Origin: Emergomyces orientalis
Lineage: Eukaryota > Ascomycota > Eurotiomycetes > Onygenales > Ajellomycetaceae
DNA length: 64,000 nucleotides
NCBI GenBank assembly: GCA_002110485.1
Contig: MOWL01000093.1
Location: forward strand, 248,001-312,000
Direction: 5' to 3'
In this document: piece after piece, positions 1 to 11,700 of the stretch
Layout of the letters: every line of letters begins with the position of its first letter
How positions within the stretch are numbered: position 1 is the first letter of the stretch
Notes under the pieces: generated by a model
Told to the model about the DNA's origin: nothing
Seen by the model: the letters and a program-made list of their open reading frames with translations, nothing else
The model's database searches: none
Program-made: the position numbers and the translations under genes

Positions 1-271
1 TAACCTCAGTCTCATCCATCTGAATCTGCCACTCTCCAAGGGGGTCCTTTGTTAACCCGTCAAGGAAGTGAGGAATACCATTCTGGAAATCTACCAACGC
101 TAGCTGTGCCTGTTCATTGTAGGGCGAAGGCACGAAGCTTACGGTGAACTTGATGTTCGCTTTCTCTTGCTCTTGCAGTTCGTTGTTTATGACCGACTCC
201 AATTGCTGAGCTGTGATCCCATCGGGAAGATCTGTTACCCGGAAGACGATCGAGTTTGTTGGGGACTCCAT
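1..271 (-). CDS. N-terminal fragment of an NLR/DUF676-type fungal protein (runs off left edge)
   Basis: An open frame starts at the ATG at 271 and stays open to base 1 on the minus strand, giving about 90 residues without a stop. The protein begins MESPTNSIVFRVTDLPDG and later reads ALVDFQNGIPHFL and PLGEWQIQMDET. From memory this layout (a VFRV(T)xLP start, a 'VPSxY' segment, 'ALVxFxGGxPxFL', then 'DPLGxWQxxMxxTD') is typical of the leader found on large fungal proteins with a DUF676/SERAC1-like hydrolase or NACHT and repeat domains, which are candidates for non-self recognition. Only the leader is in the window, so the effector and sensor domains cannot be named. The start was chosen as the first ATG giving this leader. 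Confidence is good for a real gene, moderate for the family. Confidence 0.65.
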   Translation of the reverse strand, partial: MESPTNSIVFRVTDLPDGITAQQLESVINNELQEQEKANIKFTVSFVPSPYNEQAQLALVDFQNGIPHFLDGLTKDPLGEWQIQMDETEV

Positions 272-820
272 GTGCAAGGTTTTGCTTTGCTCGCCTGGCA
301 AACAGCACTTGAGAGAGCACGGGACAGACGATGGTGAGAGTTCTCGTTTCACCGTAGCGTGGATACACTAAGCGCATTTGTATGGGAACGGACAGCAGAG
401 ATCGTAAAGCCTGGCGAAATGGCATCAGGCTGAACAAGTCCGTTTATTGTCAGCCTGCGAGGACTGGCATCGCGGGGCGGGGCTGACTGGATTGAGCGAT
501 AGCAGACGGGAGACATTGGTCGGGCCTACAAACTAGCAGGCATACTTGCTGCATCTCTCGCAGCCTATTAATGGACGATATTGACTTAACATAGGCGCTT
601 CGACGCACCCATATCGGGAAAATATGGGCATCCAAAGTTGTGATTGGTAGCTGGAGATTGGTCGCCTCACTTGGAATGTGGGCACACGCACTTTACCGCC
701 AGACTGATAACTCTTGAACAGAGTGTCTGGGACAGTAGCTCAATATAGTCGATGTGCGCCGTTACCGCTGGCTCATCGTTCATTAGCATTAAGAATATAC
801 AGGGTGTTTAAAGAACCGCA
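272..820. other. Intergenic, divergent upstream region
   Basis: This is the shared 5' region of the minus-strand NLR-like gene and the plus-strand DUF6601-like gene. Frames open here on the minus strand (up to about 107 codons) have no recognisable domain. I see no tRNA, repeat or transposon signature. Confidence 0.5.
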
Positions 821-1797
821 ATGACACAAATCCCACCTTTTTCAAAGAAGTTACTGCCTCCATTCTCAGCAGCCCGAATCCTTCTTGACTCTACCCAAGT
901 CCTCAGACCTGCAGCTGTTACAGTTGAGAGTCGTCTCCTGCTTTGTGCAGACGAACCCACGAAATACTTGGATGTCGAGCTCAGAACACCCAAACTTGAT
1001 AGAATCCATGAATATTTATGGCTAGCTGGTCTTCCCAGACCTGCCCGTGCTCTGCACCACAGAAACTTATGAATCGTACGATTCTCATTACCGAAAATCC
1101 CGATGAGCATCTTATTTGGCGTGAATCCGACATTTTCATTAAACCTATCCCCGAGTTCCTCTTGTCATACGAATCTTGGGACCAGGAACTGTGTCGGGAT
1201 GAACAATTGCACCAGTGCGCTTGCGGGTTTTTGCTTTCCTACAGTTGGCACATTTGTCATAGGAGTGATTTTCGGATCGCCCAAGAAGTGGGGCTCATAC
1301 CAAGCGAGATCAAATGGGTCCAATGGACCAGCCTGATTGGGGATTTCCTCGCCCAAATTGATTTGCAGGCCCTTCAGCAGGTCAGCAAACGGTACAAATA
1401 TGGAGAGCTCCGACTTTCGCGTCTCCATTCTATTTACAGATTTATGCCGTCCATGTTTTCAATTAATAACCTGGTTCGCGGGTATATGTCCGGCTCGACA
1501 TGGTACAGGGCGTTTTTTAAGCACAATTTTGCTTGGGTACTGGTTGTCTTCGTTTATGTGACGATCATACTCTCAGCCATGCAAGTGGAATTGGCGACAG
1601 AGAAGTTGGCTCAGAACAAACACTTCCATGATGCGGCATATGGATTTGCAGTCATGTCGATTGTCGCTGTCGCGTTGAGTATATTGATCATAGTTATGCC
1701 ATGGGCTGTGTTATTTTGGTACCATGTATGTTCGACGAGGCAATATGTCGGGAACACGGAGGCAATTCGGGCAAAACAGGCGGAAACCAAAGGGTGA
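821..1797 (+). pseudogene. DUF6601-like two-helix membrane protein, frameshifted
   Basis: Two overlapping frames together read like one fungal DUF6601-type protein of about 325 residues. The first (821-1072) carries the N-terminus, including LDRIHEYLWLAGLPRPARAL, and stops at a TGA at 1070. The second, one frame away, takes over at about 1069 with MNRTILITENPD, then WRESDIFIKPIPEFLL, YGELRLSRLHSIYR and two hydrophobic segments (about 1525-1585 and 1650-1715) before stopping at 1795. In the family as I remember it, the 'LWLAGLPRPARPLH' and 'ITExxDLHLVW' stretches are contiguous, so a one-base loss around the TTATGA at 1067-1072 explains both frames. No GT..AG pair near the junction would form an intron of plausible length. 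It may be a recent pseudogene or a base-call error; function of the family is unknown. Confidence 0.62.
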
Positions 1798-4281
1798 AGC
1801 ACGATTTGGATAGGATACTGCAGGAATATTTTCTCGGATCTCGCCACTGATTTATTGGTTAGTTATCAGTATTTAAATTCTGGGTGTTGAGCAAAATCAT
1901 ATCGATGATAAAGGATATGGCAGCTCATCCTTTTTAACCCCTTGTAGTAATATGTGCGTGTCTCTTCAAGCAGTTAATAATGTTGGCAAAATATCCGGGG
2001 TGTTGATCCTTTGGCAATCAATATCGGCCCCGCGTACCACTCCCATACAACTAACCATCCCACATCAACTACTAGAACTTTGTATGCTGAACGCCTCGGT
2101 TCGGCCTTCACACACGCGTTATCTGTACCGTGCCTGAGCAATATCGGGGCGAAAAGAGGATTGGGTTCGGCGGCGGAAGCGGGAACGGGAATGCACGGGC
2201 CATCGTTCCCGATTTCAATCTCGATCCCGATTCTGATCCCGATCTTTATCCCCCTCATCTCCGAAAACAACCCCACTCATCCTCTTCAAATCTCACACCC
2301 CTTCATTCATCCTAGCTGCCATATTTCCCTGTCCATCCTACACTCCATTCCTGTTCCCACAGCCCAAAACGGCTCGCTACCTTACCGATCCCGCCGAAAC
2401 CCACCACCCACTAGGCCCAGTAAACCCGCCCAAACGACTTTCCACCTCTACCACCATTCCCCCCGATATCACACTCATCCAATACCCCGCTTCCATTAAC
2501 CCACACAATCCCCTCGTCATCCCCTGACTAATCCCACTCAGAATAACCCGCTCCGCCAGCCCGCCAGTCTGTCTTCTCCAACCTCCGTCTCCAAAAGCTA
2601 GTACATCAAAAACCTAATACCCCCCGCCATCCCCAGAACTTGCAACTCAGCTTGCTCATACATTTTTCGATGACGTAATGCCAAACCACGCTGGGATTTC
2701 TTGTTTGAATATTACACTCCAATGTAGCATGCGAAGGGGAACATGAAGCGAAAAGTGGGGATATGTATGGAGGGGCCCAGATACAGAGAGCGTTAGTGAT
2801 TTAGAGGGCCGGATATTCCACTGCCGAGGAGGAGGATTAGAGTATGCGCGCCTTTGGTGAGGATTGAGAGGGAGTAAATGGGTAGAGCTGCTGTTGGAAT
2901 TTGGGTCTTTTCTCCCTTTATCTGTAATGTTCAAAACCTGTTTTTTGGTTTTCGGTTTCTTCTTCTTGACTCTTCTTTTGGTTCGAGGTAAAGATACCGT
3001 TTGTTTTAAATAGAGGCCGTTATGCGGCATCCTTCACAGACACCTTGCGTATGGCAAATGGAGAGAAAGTTTAACCCCATTGGTCACACATGTACGATAC
3101 CTGAGGATCAAAATGTAAAGTGGCGAATATTCTGCCAACATGCAATCCTTGAAAAGATCAGGTTTAGCCATGAATCTCTAGCGGTAGAAAATGCCAACAG
3201 CTTCGTCTTTGGGGGTGGATGGTCACAGGAGTCTTTCAAGGGAACACCCAGACATTTTTATATCTTCATCCCTTGAGGCGTTGTAGCTGCAGGCAGCGAG
3301 GTTACTCAATATTTCTATTCTCTTACAGTTTAGACTATTTCCGCAGGCCTTGCCATGTAACTGGTAACCTGGCAACCAGTTGTTGGACTCATACAAATCC
3401 TTTCCATTATTCTTTGTTGCTATGTGATGTGGTGTGGCTGCCAAGCTTCAAGATAAAGATGCGAGATGCTTGGCTAAATAAGCGTAAACTCTCATCCGTG
3501 CTCACGTCGTTTGGTGGACAGGTTTCAGATATAAAAATAGTCCATAGTGGCCCAAATTAAACACATTCTGAAAAAAATGGTCGAGGGCCAACTTGGATCA
3601 CAGCTTCCCAGCCAACTTCATTACTCTGCTGTGCCCTACTCCGCTTACTCTTTGCAAGCGGGCGCGCAGAGAACCAGCTATTACTCCTGCCTGTCGTCAA
3701 GACATCAGTGTGCGATCGTTGAAATCTGAATCCAGCTGTCAGCTTGCCTTGATTCTTATTGGACTGAACGGCTGCAAACAGCTTCGGGATAGAAAAGAGC
3801 TGAGCCCAAAACACGGGAATTTAAAACTCGGCAGCTATCTTAAACCCAAACTGCAGCATTCCCAGATTCCATTCGCGAGTTGACTGAAACATTCTTCGCA
3901 AATACGACAGCTGCAGGCAAGCCTCTGCAGATCCAATGACCCAGTTTGCCCCATGGTAGATATGCGCTGGCTTTCAAACAAAACCCACGGACCATGTTGA
4001 CATCACCTACATATGAGAGTATGGTATGACCAGAGGTCAGTGTGGCTACACCCCCTTTGAGGTCATCAAAGAATCGCCCATATCCTCAATTCTTATATGA
4101 AGGTCCAGTTCCCCTGTACCATGAGAAAACTTTCCTTAACAGCTTCCAACCCATTCTACATTTAAATTCATCTCTCCGGAGATTGATTTCAGCTCTCCTT
4201 ATCGTTCTCCACATTTACAGATCACCTCCGGAAGACCTACGGACGCGAGTTACAAATTCAATTTACTATATAATTATTACT
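1798..4281. other. Intergenic, 2.5 kb, C/T-biased low complexity at 2200-2600
   Basis: The stretch from about 2170 to 2600 is strongly strand-biased (C and T rich on plus) with an imperfect array of 'cgatcccgattctgatcccgat' type words near 2205-2250. The open frames here (for example 2011-2499 plus) have repetitive composition and no domain, so I treat them as chance. The last 250 bases contain AT-rich promoter-like sequence before the secreted-protein gene. Confidence 0.45.
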
Positions 4282-4960
4282 ATGAAGTTAATCCTTGCAT
4301 GCACAAGTTTTGCTCTCGCCCTCCTTTTGCCCTTCTCATCCGCTGTTCCCGTTCCAAATGAACACCCCGAGATAGGCCCCTTCACCCTCCGGGCTATTAC
4401 TCCTCGAGCGGCGACACCCATTATCAATGGCAAGCTTCAAATTGTGGGTGACGCTGTGGTTGTTGGATCCGCACAATATGCCACTGATTTTACAGCGGTA
4501 AGCTCTCCACCACCCTTTTTTTTTTTTTCCTTTTGCTTTTATTACGCATACACATGGGGGTTATATTTTAACGGAAAGGAAGTAATAGTACATTCATCCA
4601 AGCCCGAAGGGCAAGATGAGGGTGAAGGGTTACAAAGACGAGCTGTTCTTCTTGGACCCCGTCGGTGGTCATTCCACACCAGGCTATCACAGCCTTAAAT
4701 TTGACCACTCAGTCACCGCACACAGCAATTTCCATGGCTTCTTCGCCACGGGAGCTGGTTGTGGTTCGCACTGCGGCGGCCCACAGGTCGTGTATGATCA
4801 GACCCCCAATGATGATGATTATAAGGGGAATTGGTTTGCATACCCTCGCGACAATGCCAATGGCGAGAGTGGGTACTCGATTCATTGGGTTGCTGGCGGC
4901 GACGCTCCTATGGGCCACAGTCTGGTTTACTTAATGCGCGAATCTGTTCAAAAAGAATGA
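4282..4960 (+). CDS. Small secreted protein, one intron, unknown family
   Basis: Two exons: 4282-4497 and 4589-4960, joined in phase 0 across an intron with donor GTAAGC and acceptor AATAG, giving 195 residues. The first 20 or so residues (MKLILACTSFALALLLPF then SSAVPVPN) are a clear signal peptide ending near Ala-Val-Pro. The mature part has few cysteines (a CGSHC pair near residue 125) and is rich in Gly, His, Asp and aromatic residues; there is no membrane segment or GPI signal. The frame is open further upstream to 4042, but a start there would bury the signal peptide, so 4282 is preferred. I do not recognise the family. It could be an effector-like or cell-wall-associated protein, which is inference from secretion and size only. 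Confidence 0.7.
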
Positions 4961-7900
4961 GCGGGTGAGTGATCAAGGGCCATTGGAAAGGGATAGAAGG
5001 CTTGCTCGTACACCTCAGATGTCGTTTGTCAAATTCTTGTGAGATTAGAATGATCTTATGAATCTAAACCTCTTTGTTCTCTACATTTCTATTTTACTTT
5101 TTCTTTATATCACAATTTTCTTTTGAAAGAGAGGTCATATGCATCCAGCACAAAAGAAAGACATATTTTTATAGGTATATATATTTTAATTTGTTGTTCG
5201 ATAATGACATATTTGAGCATTGTATGAATTCTTTCATATCTTGATAGGTTTGATGAGATATCTGTTTCTTATTCTTTCTATACCTGTTATGAAAGCTCTG
5301 TCATAGAGTGATTTTGTCCCAAACCATCATCCAGGGGAGAGTTATCCCTAGAAATACTTAGTAGAGTGTCAAAACTTATATCCAGAAAAGTATAGCTCAA
5401 ATTCGGAATTTCATGATTTAACAATCGCTTTTCGTGAACATTTTATATATATCTACGTCAATTCTAAAATTCAATGCAACACTAACACAACATCAAGTCT
5501 GACAGGCCATTCAATTGCTTCTTGAGTCTATATATTTAATCTAATCCAAGCAGTCTTGTAACACAAATCTCCGCTCAGCTCTTCGTTAACAGTATGAGAT
5601 TTATCTTGTTAAGTATTACCAGAAAGTATCCTCTAGAAAAAGATGCTCTATTCGATTTCTCATCTTCCTTGTAGAAAACTTGCGTGTTCTTGTTTACTAA
5701 TCGTCCACAAACACGGCCTGGAAGCCGAATGTTGTAGCATCCCTTCCGTGGAGAACTTGGGCCTGTTTGACTCTTTGGGTGCATGAAACGGTCTCAATTA
5801 GTCCCATTTGAACACGAGAATAGACAGAGAAATTGAATCGGGTCTACGTTGAAGAGCGACAAAGGCGATTGCCAAGTGCAAGGATGTGACAATATTTTGA
5901 AAAAGGAGTTACAAAACAACGGATGGAGGTAATTCGGAAACAAAATATTACTGCTGAATAACGAAAATCTCGAACACGGACTGGTCACACGAAAGCTGGT
6001 CGCAGCAAAGCCAGCTCGCTTGAAATTTACCTATAACTTGTCATTCGGCGGTTCCCGTCCTAGGCATAAAGTTAAATAACCTAGCAACCTTGCCCTGATA
6101 ATGGCAGTATGAATAGCTATATATGTACTCCGTACTCCGTACTGTACAGTACAATTCAGGAAAAGTGTAACTCCTCACTAGATAGATAAGTTATTGGCTT
6201 CCCCTGTTCTCCATGAAATAATTCTGCAGGCTGGGCTCTAAATTGCTGGCCACGTTTCTTAGGCTGAGATTATTGAAACCCCACTCAGAGTCGTCAAACA
6301 TCGAGAGTGTTTTCTAGATCATCAATATCGAGGAGAATGTTTTTGGATCGACGGCGGCCCCGTGAATGCTGCCGCTATCAACAGTTGAGTTTTCATTACG
6401 GAGTATTTTGCAGCTAATTAAGCCTCTGCCTCTATGCACAAAGTCGGCTGAATGAGAGAAGCCAAACCCAGCAAGGGATTGCCAAAATGAAGGCGTCAAA
6501 AGCTGCATGGCCAGAACCTTGGTTGGAACATGGTTCGAGAATCTGTTCCAAACTCTACAATACTGGTTGTTGAACGGGGCAAACGTGAGTGCCATGCGGA
6601 CTGGCCCCCTTCAGACGAGCCAAATACCATGCATCTAGGCAATAATAATAACAACAGAAATCATTTAAGTTTTAAGCCGTTTCCCGGAGAACCGGACTTT
6701 GGTCAGATATCGGGATGCCGAAATGGTAATGTTAATCGACAGCCCAGTCATCAGGTACCGGAAATGGATTCTTGGGGATGATTTAGCAGCATGCATATCA
6801 TGGATGCCTACAGTACCTACGTAGCTACATGGATCGATACGTAAAACAGGCATTTTGAGCCCCCTTTCGTCGCTGCCCTTGGACTAGTTAAAGAAAGTGG
6901 AACCCATGCGGAAAGGAAATGAAACGCCTAAAGTTTGACAATCTCCGCTACAGCTACAGGGGGGTCAGTTGCTGGATGGAAAATGTGCCGTTGTTCTCAC
7001 CCACTCATAATCTCATTAAGAGAAGATCTCTCCGGGGCAGGATGGTAAGTTACAATACAGTGGTAACATACCTTGGTAAATAGGGACGGACTTGATTTCT
7101 GTGGTTGACATGTCAGAAACAGTTTTATATGTCAGATTATCGCTCCTTACAGATTACATCCCCCATGAATGACCGCTCGGACCTCAGAAAATTGTCGACT
7201 GCGTTAGTAAGAACTCATCTCGGCGAGTTCATCGAATATATCTGACATTATCAATGTATTATTTACCAATAATGTTTATACCGGGGTAAGCAATATCCTG
7301 GCGCAGCCTAGATGAGTACTCATTTAAATTTCAAATTTGACACAAGGAGTATCAATGAGTGTCTCAACTGGAAACTTAACTAAACCGAGCCCGGATGGAA
7401 AATCTGGGGCAGTTTGTTCCGGAAACAAAAGAAACCAAAAACAAAAATGAATTGGAAATTAATTTTTGTTTTCCACTGCCCTTGTTCTTATTTGCCTCCA
7501 TCGTGCATTTGCGCTATTGATACAATAAATAATTGCCTCGGAGGGGATAGGGGGTAAATAAAATGGGCAGTACTCAAAAGTGGGTAGAATATCCCAAAGA
7601 AATAATATGGAATAGATACAAAGGAATGTGGAGAAAATGGACAAGCCCATTTGGGTATTATTAGTGATTAATAAGTATAAAATATAAGCACCGAAGCATT
7701 GCGTAGCCGTGGGGTTATTTCTTCTCACATGGACGAACAAATTCCACCCCATCGTACTTGTATCAGGGCGATTCGAGAGCGAGATTAGAGAAGGTATCTG
7801 GACCCTTATATTAAAGAGACTAACTGCGGAAAAAAACTAGTATATATTTTGCCAGTAGACAATGACGGCATATAAAGCAAAGATATGATTTGTGCCTACA

Positions 7901-8063
7901 CACTTGAAAACAGCAGGGGGGTAATTATAGTTCAAAATGAAAAAGCAAATAGTTAAAACTAACTGGGGTCCATACAACGATGCTAGGTGAGCCGGTAATA
8001 GAAAAGAAATCCAATGCCGTCCCAAAGTCATCGATGACGTGTCCGAGATACCACAGGCGTAAT
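4961..8063. other. Intergenic, 3.1 kb, AT-rich part at 5040-5600
   Basis: No credible gene. Bases 5040-5600 are markedly AT-rich with many short T and A runs. A dense pair of short words, two overlapping TACTCCGTA (6126-6141) and one TGTACAGTACA (6143-6153), sits in the middle; another copy of the first, inverted, is at 6397-6405. The remaining frames are short and without domains. Confidence 0.45.
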
Positions 8064-8789
8064 TTACAGGTAAGCAGCAACGGCAAGGAGAGCAGCAGCG
8101 ACACCTCCAATGTTGGCGTTGAGGTTGGAACCGGCGCCTGGGGCACCAGGTGGGGGGGTGCCGCTGGCGGTGGGCGCAGTAACAGTGAAAGATCCGGTCC
8201 CAGAGGGGACACCGGATGGAGTTTTCGACTCGTCTCCAGTCGGGGTGGGAGTTGGGGTTGGGGAGGGAGTTTCAGTGGCAGTATCGGTGGGCTCCGCAGT
8301 GGTATCGGTTGCAGAACCGCCACCGACTGGGGGGAGAACGATGGGGGCACCAGCGGCGGAGCAAATTGAGACCACAGCATCGGAGACGGCTAAACATGAA
8401 CGTTAGAAATGAAATAAAAATAATAACCATAAAATTCCATATCTGGTAGGACATCACGCAAACCAAGCCATCTGGGTGATAAAGAGAAAGTAACTCACCG
8501 CTCTGGTCCGCGGCTTCGCAGGCCTTCTCAACGCAAGGGGTGACCTTTTCGGGTAGGCCTGGCGCCTTGCAATGACATGCGAAGTCTGTTAGCTTGTCGC
8601 AACCATCGTCAGTGATGGCGGTGGTGATGCAGGGGATCTATTTATCCAGTCAGTTTTTTTGATTCAGCAGTGGATTAACTTCTCGCTTTCAGATTGGATT
8701 ACACATACAGCGCATTGTGGGATTGAATCGAACTGAGCATTGGCAAGGCTGGCCGCAACGAGGGCGATGAGAGCATGGGAGAACTGCAT
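8064..8789 (-). CDS. CFEM-domain GPI-anchored cell-surface protein
   Basis: Three exons on the minus strand: 8789-8709, 8637-8499 and 8389-8064, with donors GTATGT and GTGAGT, giving 181 residues. Residues 1-18 (MQFSHALIALVAASLANA) are a signal peptide. A CFEM domain follows at about 20-95 with the eight expected cysteines in order: QCAIPC, GCDKL, ACHC, PCVEKAC and ICSAAG. The second half is a Ser/Thr/Pro/Gly-rich stalk with a PTPTPTP stretch, and the protein ends with a small-residue cleavage region and a hydrophobic tail (GGVAAALLAVAAYL), as expected for a GPI anchor. CFEM proteins in other fungi bind haem at the surface or stabilise the wall; which role applies cannot be read here. The gene stands alone beside large intergenic regions. 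Confidence 0.93.
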
Positions 8790-11700
8790 CTTGAATGTAT
8801 TAAGGTTCTATGTAGACAAAAAGCGGAGAACTTTTTAATGTTTTGAATATTATATAAAATGACCAGAATAGAAGCAGGCAGGAAACGAATGTTCGATTGT
8901 CAAAATGAAAAATAACAGGAGACGCGGACGAGGGAATCTGGGCCTGTCACTTCTTATACACAAAAACGGGTTACAGTCCAGAGCCCAAACCAAACTGAAG
9001 GGAAAACGAGCAACAATAATAATAAGAATCCAGGGGAACCAACCAAGCCAACTGCTGGCGGAATGAATCAGCCAACGGGATTTGCCCAATCAGGAATTCC
9101 CCCTAACTGGTTCTCCCAATCTCATTCCATCGAAAGCGCCTTGGGGGAGGGCCAGGGAGGCCTTAGTTCACATGCATGCAATGGGCTCGGGTATTATGTT
9201 GTCAACAAGTCCAGGGTAATCAAAGAGCGATGACCATGCTAGCCCCATTCAGGCAGAGAGTCGAAGGGATTGGGGACCCACAGCTAATAATAAGAGTCAA
9301 AAAACTGGGATCCAGCCTGTTAGGATTTCGCTCACCAGAGAGCTTGACTGGATGTGCTAACAGTGGCGAATGCGAACAGTCAGATTTTTGGGCCGTGTAC
9401 TCTGTTCGCGGTAAGGGATAAATCATTGCTAATAAATGTTTCCCATAAACTTGTATTTTTAATACTCAACGGACTGGACTGGAGAATACTAAATGCATGC
9501 TGTTATCTTTCCTTTTTGGTCTTTCGTCAGCTGCTTTACTCTGGGCATTGTATTACATGAACATGAATACAGCCCCAATACGCAGCGTAGATGTCTTTTC
9601 CTCTGCGAGGCAGAATAAATGATTGTTCTTGAAGATTCATAGGCCTGGGACCAGTGGGTAACTAAAATAGATTGAACCCCGTATTCTTGCATTCCTTGCT
9701 GGGTGCTGTCGTCGTAATGCCCCTTTTCTTTTCTGCTGCGGGGAACAAGCCCAGTTACAGCGGACTAATCCAGTGGCAAAACTGAGCCAATAATAAGAGA
9801 GGAGGGAGGGAACTTTTGGAACTTCGACTGCGAACTTGTGAAGTCAAAATAAATCCAGGTTGTCAGATTTCAGCCACCCGTCGCATGTGTGTTCTCCAAA
9901 AATAAAATAAAAGAAAAAAGGAAAAAGGCAGGGGAAATTGGAACAGTATTCATCGCCCACTTGCTGAATCTTAAAATAATGATCAGCTTTGACTGCGCAC
10001 GGAACCATAGGGTTACTGGTCCTTGTATCTTAATTTCCTTATTCGGTACTCCGTACAATGCTTTAGGAGCCCCATCTTCACAAACCAATTTCGCTGGCCA
10101 GACGGCTGATTCCAGCACCAACCACTGCTGTTCGTTGTGTCTTCTATAGTTTTATAAGCAGTCATCCATGGCATGGATGGATAACCCGGCTTTTTGTGTA
10201 CCATATCATATCGTCTTGGAAACTTGGATGTTTGTAGTACTGCCTGGGGCGTCTTACCTTTTTTTTGTTGCCATTTTTATTATTCCTTGGGGGGACTGGG
10301 GTAAAATGCTTGCATATCTGCAGCAGTCCCGCTCTCAAACTAGCACACTTTTTGGCCTAACGATCAACGGGAAGTTTGCCAGGGATCTCTAGGTGCCCTG
10401 GCCAATCAAAGTGCTGAATTTGAGTCCTCATCATTTTTAGTAGGTAGATGCGCTGCTTGGAGGAAAATTGGACGCAAAAGCCCTAATGGAGCTGCAAGAA
10501 CATTCGCGAGCTTCTACTTCGGTTTGCAATAAGAATGGCTTCAGCAGAGCGAATGCCAGAGGTTTTAAAGATTTTGGCACCTTTTCACGGTCTTAGAGGT
10601 GCGAGAAGGAAAACAGGGTGAGTGGGAAAAGCACTGTATTTGCCAGAGACATCGCATTCCCTGTGTTTCTGGGACGATAGGCCCACACTAGACCTCATCA
10701 CGTCGACGTTCTGTGTTTTAGACACATTAGGATTCGCTGAAAATATCGAGAAAACAACACTGTAAAATCAGTGTAACCGAAATCCGCGTTGTGGTCGCCA
10801 GGTCCGGTTTTCGAGGTATCACGGCGGCTCAACGAACACGGTTGGCGGCTTGGCAGGATCGTCCATGAAATGACATCAGGGTAGGCTTTATCAACCAACA
10901 TCCGACATGTGTCGCTGTTACTGTTGTTGCACGCTACGCATCTTCGTATATACCTGTTTCACGCATTGATAGGGAACAAACTCGCCCGCCCAGGAGCCAG
11001 GTTTTCCGAAGTCGAATCCACGAACCCGAGCAGGTGTCAAAAAGGCCGCCATATGCGTCACAGTGTTTAATACGGGATAACTACTGCCCAACAGGCAGGC
11101 CACTCTTGTGTGCCCTCTTGATTTGTGTCTTCAGTCACTTGTATTTGATCTTATGGAGCTTGTGCCCAGCCTCATCATCATTACTTCAGGTGAAATGTGT
11201 TAGACACAAAGATGTGATTTTTTATTAAAGCCACAAAAACCGGCTTCCACTTTTTCGCCACCCGAAAGTGCGTCGCAGCATAAACAGGCCTCTCAGAATA
11301 CTCCAGAGCTTAGGGTTGAGCTTCAGCTTTTCTAGCTCTTGTTCCCATGTGAAATACGGACCTGTACAGTACATGTCTTGCCAACAGACCTCATCGATGG
11401 AGAGTAACTTTAGTCCTGTAGGTGAGAATGTAACCTAACCTATATTTATTTCCAATTCTTCGGAGAAATTGTAATGTGGGGGGAATACATCAGCGTTGGT
11501 TTTGAATCCGAAGCACTCAGCGGCCCCAAAAGTAGCAAACCAAACCTACCAACACGATTATCTCATGTAATGTAACGCAAGCCAACGGTGGAAGGGAAAG
11601 GTGGGAATCTGAGAATGATTGTTATTGTCTAAAATATTGAAAAGGGAGACGACGTCCAAAATTTAAGTAAGGTGTTTACGGAGATTGATGCATTCTCCAG

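Noticed and set aside
2011..2499. 162-codon plus-strand frame
   Set aside because: Low-complexity Ile/Pro/Ser repeats from a C/T-biased tract; no homology signal.
4042..4281. Upstream in-frame extension of the secreted protein
   Set aside because: It would place 80 residues before a perfect signal peptide and covers AT-rich promoter sequence.
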